From: Pseudomonadota bacterium
GTDB lineage: Bacteria > Myxococcota_A > Polyangia > Polyangiales > Polyangiaceae
Length of the DNA stretch: 64,000 bases
Reading direction: 5' to 3'
NCBI GenBank assembly: GCA_023418705.1
Contig: JAEZYZ010000062.1
Location: 1-64,000, forward strand
Under the pieces are notes generated by a model. That model ran no database searches and had not been told where the DNA came from. It saw only the letters and a list, made by a program, of their open reading frames with translations. Positions 36,401-44,382 of this stretch are shown here, in pieces. Position numbers and translations under genes: made by a program. Each line of letters starts with the position of its first letter. Positions within the stretch are counted from its first letter, which is position 1.

Positions 36401-38011
36401 GAGCGGCTCGGCAGGAGGGTTGAGCTGTCGTAGCAGCGCCGCTTCCTCCTCGCTGACGAGTGGCACAGCCGAGAGCGGGACATTGGCCGTCGGCGCGTGC
36501 TCGAGGAAGACCCCGAGGCGCGCGGCGATCGAGCGGAGGCGCGCCTCCGAGCAGCGCGCCACGAGGCGCAGCCGCCCAGCTTTCGTGTTCACGCAGAGCA
36601 AGAGATCCCGTGTCGCGTCCGGCGGCTCGGGATCGACATCGACGAGCACCGCGACAGCGAGCGGCGCCGGGGCTTGTCCGCTCCTCAGCGCCAGGTCCAC
36701 CGGATGCGGCTCGGTTTGGCTGAGCCGCAGCCGCTCGCGTTCGATGCTCTCGACGGCGGCTCCGACGCCGAGGGTCGGCGATAGGCTCAGGCGCAGCGGG
36801 GACGCGCCAGCGAGCAAGCGGGGCGCCATGGCTTGCTTGTCGCGCAGGGCCGGATCGGCATAGGCGACGTCGAGCTCGAAGCACTGGCAATAGCGCGCCA
36901 AAAAGGCGAGGCCGAAGGCCGCGGCGTGGGACGCCGGTACGCCCGGCGCAAGGGGCACCTCGATCGAACGTTCGGGGGCGGCCGGGTCTGGGTTGAGGTC
37001 GAGCGACGGATTGTTCGGCGCCCGCAAGATCGCGGCAAAGCGCGGCTCGTGCCGGGCGGCGGCCTTGGCGGCCGCTTCGAAGCGCGCTTTGAGCTCCGCG
37101 TCGACGAGCGGGAGCTTGCTGCCCACCTCGATGCCGGCGGCGCGCAACGCCTCGGCCGTGAGCGGCTGCCCGTCGGTCAGGCGCAGCCCGGAGAGCCGAA
37201 CGCCGGTGGTCGAGCTGGCGACCACCAGCGCGTCGCCGTCCACCTGGAGGACGGTCCCCGGCGTCCCCGTCGAAGCTTCGGGATGGGCTCGGGACACGAG
37301 CAGGACGCCGCTGGGGGTGAGCAGCTTGGCGCACCCGACGGGGTTTGGATACGTGCCAAAGTCGAGCGCGCGCACGACGCGGACGATCGCGTCGGCCGCT
37401 TCGTCGAAGCAGAGCACGCCGGCGGCCGGCGGTCGCTCGGAGGCCCCGAAATAGGTGCGCTGCGAAGGGTCCTGAGCCTTCGGCTCCAGCGTGCCGGAGA
37501 CGATGGCCTCGGTGAGGTCCCGGAAGCTCTCGATCCCGGCCGTGAAGCATTTGGCGTTGAGGCTGAACGCGGTCTCGTCCGCGGCGACCTCGAACGACCG
37601 CTGGATGAAAATGCGCCCGGCGTCCGCCTGCGCCGTCATCTCGTGCCAGGTCACGGCGTGCGTCGGCTCGCCGTTGAGCAGCGCCCAGACCGGGGCGTTG
37701 AGGCCGGCATACCGGGGCAGCGGCCCGTCGTGGAAGTTCACCGCGAAGCGCCGCGCCCGCTCGAGCAGCTCCGCCGGCAGGATGCGGAAGTTGACCACCG
37801 AGAACAGCACATCGAAGGGCTCCGCCGCGGCCGCGCTCGTCAGCTCGCCGGGATCGATGACCCGCAGCCGTTGCTCGCGAGCCCACTCGACGACGGTGGG
37901 TTCGCGGCTGGCGATGCCGCGGATCCGCTGTCCGGCGTGCTGCCAGATCTCGACCGCCTGAATCAGCAGCGTGGCTTCACCGACGAACCAGGCTTCAAGC
38001 GGGCTCTGCAT
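33458..38011 (-). CDS. NRPS loading protein: formyltransferase-A(luciferase-like MOX)-PCP
   Basis: A 1517-residue protein. Residues 1-310 form a methionyl-tRNA-formyltransferase-like domain with catalytic Asn92, His94 and Asp130 (NFHDGPLPRYAG), as in formylating NRPS loading modules (LgrA, OzmA). Residues 345-540 look like a condensation-domain remnant. The A domain (540-1400) has YTSGSTGRPKG at about 689-699 and is interrupted after motif A4 (SFDISVLEL) by a luciferase-like monooxygenase (about 757-1110, FSAFYFSADENAQGG, FASGWQPNDF); it resumes with QCTPS and VYGPTETTVWS. The hand-read code DILQLGVVWK is close to glycine. The PCP has Ser1446. The predicted load is N-formylglycine, possibly alpha-oxidised. 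Its start overlaps the PKS stop by 17 bp. Confidence 0.92.
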   Translation of the reverse strand: MQSPLEAWFVGEATLLIQAVEIWQHAGQRIRGIASREPTVVEWAREQRLRVIDPGELTSAAAAEPFDVLFSVVNFRILPAELLERARRFAVNFHDGPLPRYAGLNAPVWALLNGEPTHAVTWHEMTAQADAGRIFIQRSFEVAADETAFSLNAKCFTAGIESFRDLTEAIVSGTLEPKAQDPSQRTYFGASERPPAAGVLCFDEAADAIVRVVRALDFGTYPNPVGCAKLLTPSGVLLVSRAHPEASTGTPGTVLQVDGDALVVASSTTGVRLSGLRLTDGQPLTAEALRAAGIEVGSKLPLVDAELKARFEAAAKAAARHEPRFAAILRAPNNPSLDLNPDPAAPERSIEVPLAPGVPASHAAAFGLAFLARYCQCFELDVAYADPALRDKQAMAPRLLAGASPLRLSLSPTLGVGAAVESIERERLRLSQTEPHPVDLALRSGQAPAPLAVAVLVDVDPEPPDATRDLLLCVNTKAGRLRLVARCSEARLRSIAARLGVFLEHAPTANVPLSAVPLVSEEEAALLRQLNPPAEPLDGPACLHVLIAAQAARTPDRPAVTARGVTLTYAELDARANALAHRLQQRGVGPDTLVGVFMDRSVHLLVSLLAIHKAGGAYVPLDPRYPEERLRLVIEDAALTLLLTDRAHQGRSGLGRLDKIVVDDGSVDDGAASPPQSGVEGHHLAYVIYTSGSTGRPKGVMVEHRNVVNFFRGMDEVLRPEKPGTWLAVTSLSFDISVLELLWTLTHGFHVVVSSGTVSAGAKNARRVDFSAFYFSADENAQGGDRYRLLTEGARFADENGFVAVWTPERHFHAFGGLYPNPAVTNAALAMITKRVALRAGSCVSPLHSPIRIAEDWALVDNLSNGRVGISFASGWQPNDFCIRPEGFADRKDGMFEAIETVRRLWRGERLPFRNGEGREVVIGTLPRPVQKELPVWVTAAGSPETFERAGRIGANLLTHLLGQSFADLTEKVRIYRKAWTEAGHPGRGTVSLMLHTFVGESDEAVKRAVREPMKQYLRTSVGLIKEAAWSFPAFKHRLDGGSFTTDNLSAEEMDALLDHAFERYYATSGLFGSVESALGIVDAVRRSDVDEIACLIDFGVPTDQVLQNLPLLAEVHARCNSDVDEADATLAELIERHGVTHLQCTPSMASMLVGDDETRARLGELQTLLVGGEALGGALAADLRRALPGRLINVYGPTETTVWSTSHEVTESSTDIPIGRPLHNQEAFVVDRCGNLLPPGEDGELLIAGDGVTRGYLGRPELTASRFVAHPFRPGARAYRTGDVATVDPSGVLRYRGRADHQVKIRGYRIELGEIEALLTEHPAVRQAVVLAREDTQGDKRLVAYVIPDGGGVDTSALKQHLAERLPDYMLPAAIVPMTAFPQTPNKKLDRNALPAPEQQQKAPLAERERPSSEHELLIAEMWREVLKLPAVGVDDNFFDLGGHSLLTVQLLGKLKPKVSRPLQLVDLFRYPTIRGLARFLAEGDAASTGALDQSAERGAERQRLRQAMLDRRRRP

Positions 38012-41000
38012 GGGATGACCTCGATACGGGCGGCAAGGGTCCGGGCGCCTCTTCGAGAGCGCGCTTCAGGTGCGCCGTCAGCACGCTCACGTTTGGCTCC
38101 AGGATCAGGCTATCGTGGGTGCCGGGGACCTCGACGATCTCGAGCCCCGGCAAGAGGCCGTCCCAACCGAGGGTCGGCCCGACATGTTGAAACACCTCCG
38201 CGACGCGGTCGGCGCGGAACAGGATCACGCGACCTTCGTAGCGGCGCGCGCGGTAGCGCGCCGAGGCTTCGTAGAAGCTGCGCGTCAGCTGCAGCTCTCG
38301 GAGCTCCAGCGGCAGCGGCTGCTGCTGGCTGAGGTAGAAGCGGAGCTTGAGCTCGGCGGACAGCTCGTTCAGGTGACGGGACCACTTGGCCCGGCTGCGC
38401 TCGGACAGGTACGCGGTGCCGCCCTGGAGCAGCTTGGTGATCCGATCGGCGAGGGCGGGCTTGCGCGGGCGGGTCGAGGGCTCGAACGTGTCGAACAGCA
38501 CGACGAGCCGCACCTGCTTGCCCTGGGCGATCAGCTGGTGGGCCATCTCGAGCGCCACCACCCCGCCCCCGGAATAGCCGCCGAGCACGTACGGTCCCGA
38601 GTGGTCGATTTGCGATAGCTGCTCGACGTACAAACGGCCCATGTCCTCGATGGTCTGAAGGGGCGTCTCCCCGTTCACGCCCAGCGCCTGCAGCCCGTAA
38701 AACGCCTGATTCGAGGGGAGCCGCCGCGCCAGGTCGTAGAAGTTCAACACGTTGCCGCCCGCGCCGTGGACGCAGATGAACGGCGGTCGTTCCGGGCTGC
38801 CCTTTTGGATCAAGACCAGGGGGTTGAAGCCGTCGTGGGCTGCGGGACGCCCGTTCGGGCGCTCCGGCGCGGCGCGGCCGTTCTTCGGGACCTCGAGGGT
38901 CTTGCCGAGCCGCTCGCGCAGGATGTCGGCGCACTGCTCGATGGTCGGCGCCTGGAAGAGCACGGCGAGCGAGAGATCGACCCCGTGCGTCTTCTTGATC
39001 CGCGAAAATAGCCTCACCGCGATCAGGGAATGCCCGCCGAGCTCGAAGAAGTTGTCGTGAATGCCGACGCTGGAGACGCCGAGCAAGGCGCACCACATCT
39101 CCGCCAGGCTCCGCTCGATCTCGTCGCGCGGGGCATCCTCCCGCTGCGCTTCCGCCGTCGGGGCGCTGGGGCGCGCCTCGACGCGCGCTGGCTTCAGATC
39201 GGCGGCGAGGGTCTCGAGCGGAACGGGCGTGGCGACGACTTCGCCGCGCCAGCCGCTTCGCAGCACGCGATCGACGACCCGGAGGCCCTCTTCCAGGGTG
39301 AGCCCCTCCTCGAACCAGCGCTCGAGCGGCGAGGGGGCCGTGGCGGGGGCAGCTGGGGCGGTGAGCGCGCGGGCGGGCATGCTCTTGGTCACATAGCCGT
39401 CGATGGTGGCGACGACCTTCCCGTCGAGGTCCGCCAGCTGCAGGTCGAAGACGGCGACGCCGTCGGACCCGGGCGCCGATCTCAGCCGCACGTGGCTCAT
39501 CAGCTCGGCGGGCAGCGGGGCGCGGATCGTCAAGCGCTCGTACGAGAGGGGGATCCGCAGCAGGTCTGCCGCGTCGCCCGTGTCCGCCAGCGAGAAGGCG
39601 AACCCCGACGCCATGTCGAGCAGGCCGGGGTGCAGCGCGTAGTTCGCCTGCTCCCCGCGGAGCTCCTCGGGCAGACGCAAGAGGGCGAGCGCCTCGTCCG
39701 TCCCGAAGTGCATCTCGCGGATCACCTGCCAGTGCCGACCGAGGGCCAGGTGGCGGTCCTGAGGCAGCTCCTGGCGCTCCTCGAAACGCTGGCTTCGGTG
39801 GCCGCAGCGGCGGCGGATGGCGTCGAGATCGAGCGGCGCCGGCGCCGGCGCCTGGTCGACGCGCAGGCTCCCTCGAGCGTGCTCGACCGCGCTCGGCTCG
39901 CCCTTCCCACGGCTCGAGATGGTCACGGTCACCGTCGCCGGCTCGGAGCGCACGTCGGTCACCACCTCCAGCTGCCGCTCGGCGCCGTCCGGGATCGACA
40001 GCGGGCGCGCAAACAGCAGATCGCTGAGCTCGAGCGCGGCGGCGTCGGGCAAACCGAGCGCCCGGGCGCCCGCAGCGCGAACGATCTCCACGAAGCCGGT
40101 GCCGGGCAGCACGGCCGTGCCACCCCGCACGCGGTGCTGATCCATCACCCACAGCGCGCGCGGGGAGTAGGTAGCCCGAAACCCGAGCTGGTCCATGCGC
40201 TCGCGGTGCAGGCGGCCTAGCAGCGGGTGTCCCACGACGTCACCTTCGGCGGGCGCCTCGACGCGCGAGAGCGCGCGCGCCGCCATCCCCACCTCCTTCC
40301 AGACGCCGAAGCCCAGGCTGAGCACGCGCGTCCCGGCTTCGGAGTAGCGCCGGGCGAGCTCCCGTCCGAGCGCGTTGAGGTAGCTGTTGGCGGCGGCGTA
40401 GTCGATCTGCCCGGGAGGGCCGAGCACCGCGCTCGTCGAAGAGATGAGCAGCAGCAGCGCGGGCGGATCTTGGGCGAGCGCCTCGACCAGGTGGCGGCTG
40501 GCGTCGAGCTTCGGGGCGAGGACAGCGCGGGCCGCGGCGCGCGTCTTCACCGCGAGGGGCGCGTCGTCGAGGACGCCGGCCGCCTGCACGACGACGTCGA
40601 CGCGACCGAAGCGGGCCTTCACCCGGTCGAGCAGGGCATCGGTCTCCGCCCGGGAGGCGAGGTCGCCACTCTCGACGACCACCTCATGGCCCGCTGCGCT
40701 GAGCTCGAGCAACAGCTTGAGCTTGCCGGCGAGCGGATCGCTCGAGCCGAGCTCCTCGAGCACCTCGGCCCAGTGTTCTCGCTCCGGAAACGGATGGCGT
40801 GTGACAAGGACCAGGCGAGCGTTCAGCGTGTCCGCGAAGTGCTTGGCCAAGGTGCTGCCGATGCCGCCGAGGCCGCCAGCGATCAGGACGATGGGCTCGG
40901 GGGGCAGGGGAGCGCCGGCGTCCGAAGCCGGGGCGTGGGTGAAGATCTGGGCGAGGCGCCGTCCGTCGCGTTCGGTCGTGACCTCGTGAACCTCCGACGC

Positions 41001-44000
41001 CGCGGCCTCGAGCAGGACGGAGCGCGCGGTGGCCTCGCTGTCTTGCAGGGCCGGCACCTCGAACAGGACGGCCCTGACCTCCGGCAGCTCCTTGGGGATG
41101 ACCCGCACCGGGCCCTCCGCCAGCGCCGCCAGGGCGCCCGAGCTGCCGCCGCCGTCGTCGAAGACCCCCGAGCAAGCCACCAGCAGGCGCGTGTCGGGAT
41201 GCAGGCTCTCGCGGGCGAGCGCTTGAGCCAGGTGCAAGAGCGAATAAAAACAGCGGTCGAGCGCGGGCTCGAGGGGAGCTTCGGGGGATCGCAGCTCGGG
41301 GGACAGGCAGAGCGTGTGCACGATCCGGGCGGGGACTCCGGCGTCGCTGACGACGTGCTGAAGCAGCGTCTCGTAGTCTTCCGGATGGGCGAGCCTCAGC
41401 TGATACCGTCCCCGTTCGAGCCGCTCGGTCGTGGCTCCGGGCGTCACGATCGCGGGTTTTATACCGCGCGCGCGCAGCTCGAGCTCGAGCGCCCGGCAGA
41501 GCGGCCCTTCGTCGGCGAACAGCAGCCACACCTCGGCCGGATCGAAGGTCGTGGCTCCGCGATCCGCTTCGGAGAAGCTCGGCTGGAAAAACCATTTGGA
41601 GGCGTCGGGCTCCCGCCGAGCGGAGGGCGCGTCCTCGGCGGCGCCAAAGTAGCCCTTGCCCGGCTCGATCCAGTAGGGCTCGTGCTCGAAGGGCGTCGCC
41701 GGCAGCGGAACGATCGTCCGCGGGGTGTTCAGCAAGCGCTCGAAATCGACGCTCCCACCGTGGGCTGCGATCCGGCCGACGCTCGTGACCAGGGTCGTCA
41801 CATCCGATGAGCGATCCTTCGCGTGCGGAGAGACCGGGACCACCGGGCGCTGTTGGTTCGCGCGCAGGGTGGAGGTCAGGGTCTGGCCTGGACCGACCTC
41901 GACGAAGATCGCGTCCGGGTGACGCTCGAGCACACCGGCGACCCCGGCGGCGAAGCGAACGGTCTCTCTCAGGTGACGGACCAGGTAGCGCGCGTCGATC
42001 TCTGCCGCTTCGGGGAAACGGCCGCTCAAGTTGGACACGAAGGGGATGCGCGGCGCGTGAAAGGTCACGCCGGTCAGCGCCGCCGCGAACTCATCGAGGA
42101 TCGGATCGAGCAGCGGCGAGTGGGCGGGCACGTCGATGCGCAGGCGCGTGGGGTGCACGTCCTGGGCGAGCAGATCGCGCTCCAGGCGCTCGAGCGCCTC
42201 CGAGCTGCCGGAGACGACGCAGAGGTCGGGGGCGTTGATGGCGGCGATCGACAGCTCGCCCTCGAGCAAGGGGGCGAGCTGTTCACTCGGCATCGGCACC
42301 GACAGCATGCCGCCGCGCCGAACCTTCTCGAACAGGCGACCCCGGCAGCAGACGACGGCCAGCGCTGCGCCCAGCTCCAGGACCCCGGAAAGGTGGAGCG
42401 CGGCGTACTCCCCCAGCGAGTGGCCGATCAAGGCCGCCGGGCGCACTCCCCAGTGATCGAGCAGGCGCGCGTAGGCGATCTCGATCGAGAACAGGGCCGG
42501 CAGCGCCAGGGAGGGACGCTCGAGCTCCCGCGCCGCGGCCGATACGTCCCCATCCACGAAGAGCAGGGGACGAAGATCGATGTTTTCTTGCCGCTCGAGG
42601 ACGCTCAAGCATTCGTCGAGCGCGTCGCGAAAAACGGCTTCGCTCTCGTAGACCTCGCGGGCCATGTTGGGGTATTGCGCGCCCCCGCCCGGAAACACGA
42701 ACACCACGCTAGCGGCTTCACCTGGGGCGTGCACATCGAAGACGCGCGCCGTGTCCGGCCGGGCCAAGAGCTCAGCGGCCTCCGACGAGCTCTTGGCGGC
42801 GAGCACCCGCCGGTGAGCGAAGCGGCGCCGGCCGCGGAGCAAGGTCGAGCTCACCTCGGACAGCACCAGGTCCGGATGCTCGGCGAGGTGCGCGCTCAGG
42901 CGCGCGGCGTACTCGTCGAGGGACCCCTGGCTGCGCGCCGCGAGCAACAAAAGCTGCGGCTTGTCACTCGCGGCGGGTGACCGCCGCCGCGGCGCTTCTT
43001 CGAGGATGGCGTGCGCGTTGGTGCCGCCGACGCCGAGCGAGCTGACGCCGGCGCGTCGTGGCCCGGTGCCCTTCGGCCACGGCGCCCGCTCGTGCACCAC
43101 GTAGAACGGGCTCGCCGCGAAGTCGATCTGCGGGTTGGGTCGCTCGAAATGCAGGGTCGGGGCGAGCTGCTCGTGCTCCAGCATTTGAGCGACCTTGATC
43201 AAGCTCGCGACGCCCGCCGCGGTGTCCAGGTGGCCGATGTTCGACTTGACCGACCCGACGCCGCAGTAGCCGCGGTCGTCGTTCGTGCGGGAGAAGGCGC
43301 GCGTGAGCGCCGTCAGCTCGATGGGATCGCCCACCGGCGTCCCGGTGCCGTGGCATTCGACGTAGGAAATGTCGCGGGCAGTTAGCCCCGCCACCTGGAG
43401 CGCTTCGACCACGCACTCCGCCTGACCATCGACCGATGGTGCCAGGTAGCCGATCTTGCGGCTGCCGTCGTTGTTGACCGACGTGCCCTTGATGAGCGCG
43501 TGGATGTAGTCACCGTCGGCGATGGCGTCCGCCAGGCGCTTCAGGACGACGACCCCCGCACCGGATCCGAACACGGTTCCTTTGGAGCGCTCTTCGAAGG
43601 GGCGGCAGTGGCCGTCGGGCGAGAGGATTTCACCCTCTTCGTAGAAGTAGCCGCGGCCGTGGGGCAGCTCGAGCGTCACGCCCCCGGCCAGCGCCACGCC
43701 GCATTCTCCGGAGAGCAGGCTCTGGCAGGCCATGTGAACGGCCACCAGCGAGGTCGAGCAGGCGGTCTGGACGTTGATGGACGGCCCCTTCAGATCGAGG
43801 CAGTAGGAGACCCGGGTGGCCAGAAAGTCCTTGTCGTTGCCGGTGTGCCGGACGAGGAACAACCCCATCGACTGCATGAGGTCGGGGTTGGTGAACAGGT
43901 GGTAGGGCAGGTAGGCGTTCATGCCAGAGCCGGCGAACAAGCCGATCGGGATCGCCGCGGCCTCGGGCAGGATGCCGGCGCTCTCGAGCGCCTCCCAGCA

Positions 44001-44318
44001 CACCTCCAGGAAATGGCGGTGCTGCGGATCCAGCACGCTGGCTTCGCGCGGAGAGAAGCCGAAAAACTTGGGATCGAACAGCGAGAGGCCGTCGATCGGC
44101 GCCGTCGCCCTCACGTAGCGAGGATCGGTGAGGTGCGCGTCGGGCACGCCGGCGCGGCGCAGCGCCTCGGCGCTCGGGAACTGGATGCTCTCCACTCCGT
44201 CGCGCAGGTTCGCCCAGAAGCGGAACACGTCCGGCGCTCCTGGGAACCGAGCTGCCATGCCCACGATGGCGATGTCCGTACTCTGTAGTTGATCGTCGTC
44301 GACGTCGTATGCGCCCAT
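37995..44318 (-). CDS. Type I polyketide synthase KS-AT-KR-DH-ACP-TE
   Basis: A 2107-residue single PKS module. The KS (15-445) has Cys187, His323 and His363. The AT (535-880) has Ser634 in GHSLGE, but VPAHS at 730-734 replaces the usual HAFH or YASH, so extender choice is unclear. The KR (1140-1345) has GGLGGIG, Ser1295 and Tyr1307. A double-hotdog DH (1360-1650) has His1395 in HRVRGGTAVLPG and Asp1568 in HPGLLDMASG. The carrier Ser1764 is in GGHSLI. The thioesterase (1845-2090) has Ser1916 in GYSGGG. KR precedes DH, the reverse of the canonical order. It lies 64 bp after the priming sugar transferase and overlaps the FT-NRPS, which should supply its starter. The expected chain is an unsaturated C2-extended acyl-glycine derivative. 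Confidence 0.92.
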   Translation of the reverse strand: MGAYDVDDDQLQSTDIAIVGMAARFPGAPDVFRFWANLRDGVESIQFPSAEALRRAGVPDAHLTDPRYVRATAPIDGLSLFDPKFFGFSPREASVLDPQHRHFLEVCWEALESAGILPEAAAIPIGLFAGSGMNAYLPYHLFTNPDLMQSMGLFLVRHTGNDKDFLATRVSYCLDLKGPSINVQTACSTSLVAVHMACQSLLSGECGVALAGGVTLELPHGRGYFYEEGEILSPDGHCRPFEERSKGTVFGSGAGVVVLKRLADAIADGDYIHALIKGTSVNNDGSRKIGYLAPSVDGQAECVVEALQVAGLTARDISYVECHGTGTPVGDPIELTALTRAFSRTNDDRGYCGVGSVKSNIGHLDTAAGVASLIKVAQMLEHEQLAPTLHFERPNPQIDFAASPFYVVHERAPWPKGTGPRRAGVSSLGVGGTNAHAILEEAPRRRSPAASDKPQLLLLAARSQGSLDEYAARLSAHLAEHPDLVLSEVSSTLLRGRRRFAHRRVLAAKSSSEAAELLARPDTARVFDVHAPGEAASVVFVFPGGGAQYPNMAREVYESEAVFRDALDECLSVLERQENIDLRPLLFVDGDVSAAARELERPSLALPALFSIEIAYARLLDHWGVRPAALIGHSLGEYAALHLSGVLELGAALAVVCCRGRLFEKVRRGGMLSVPMPSEQLAPLLEGELSIAAINAPDLCVVSGSSEALERLERDLLAQDVHPTRLRIDVPAHSPLLDPILDEFAAALTGVTFHAPRIPFVSNLSGRFPEAAEIDARYLVRHLRETVRFAAGVAGVLERHPDAIFVEVGPGQTLTSTLRANQQRPVVPVSPHAKDRSSDVTTLVTSVGRIAAHGGSVDFERLLNTPRTIVPLPATPFEHEPYWIEPGKGYFGAAEDAPSARREPDASKWFFQPSFSEADRGATTFDPAEVWLLFADEGPLCRALELELRARGIKPAIVTPGATTERLERGRYQLRLAHPEDYETLLQHVVSDAGVPARIVHTLCLSPELRSPEAPLEPALDRCFYSLLHLAQALARESLHPDTRLLVACSGVFDDGGGSSGALAALAEGPVRVIPKELPEVRAVLFEVPALQDSEATARSVLLEAAASEVHEVTTERDGRRLAQIFTHAPASDAGAPLPPEPIVLIAGGLGGIGSTLAKHFADTLNARLVLVTRHPFPEREHWAEVLEELGSSDPLAGKLKLLLELSAAGHEVVVESGDLASRAETDALLDRVKARFGRVDVVVQAAGVLDDAPLAVKTRAAARAVLAPKLDASRHLVEALAQDPPALLLLISSTSAVLGPPGQIDYAAANSYLNALGRELARRYSEAGTRVLSLGFGVWKEVGMAARALSRVEAPAEGDVVGHPLLGRLHRERMDQLGFRATYSPRALWVMDQHRVRGGTAVLPGTGFVEIVRAAGARALGLPDAAALELSDLLFARPLSIPDGAERQLEVVTDVRSEPATVTVTISSRGKGEPSAVEHARGSLRVDQAPAPAPLDLDAIRRRCGHRSQRFEERQELPQDRHLALGRHWQVIREMHFGTDEALALLRLPEELRGEQANYALHPGLLDMASGFAFSLADTGDAADLLRIPLSYERLTIRAPLPAELMSHVRLRSAPGSDGVAVFDLQLADLDGKVVATIDGYVTKSMPARALTAPAAPATAPSPLERWFEEGLTLEEGLRVVDRVLRSGWRGEVVATPVPLETLAADLKPARVEARPSAPTAEAQREDAPRDEIERSLAEMWCALLGVSSVGIHDNFFELGGHSLIAVRLFSRIKKTHGVDLSLAVLFQAPTIEQCADILRERLGKTLEVPKNGRAAPERPNGRPAAHDGFNPLVLIQKGSPERPPFICVHGAGGNVLNFYDLARRLPSNQAFYGLQALGVNGETPLQTIEDMGRLYVEQLSQIDHSGPYVLGGYSGGGVVALEMAHQLIAQGKQVRLVVLFDTFEPSTRPRKPALADRITKLLQGGTAYLSERSRAKWSRHLNELSAELKLRFYLSQQQPLPLELRELQLTRSFYEASARYRARRYEGRVILFRADRVAEVFQHVGPTLGWDGLLPGLEIVEVPGTHDSLILEPNVSVLTAHLKRALEEAPGPLPPVSRSSHAEPA

Positions 44319-44382
44319 TCAGCGTCCTGATCCAGCAAAGGACCGGTCGGTAGCGACTGCGGGCTGGACCGCAGCCGCCGTG

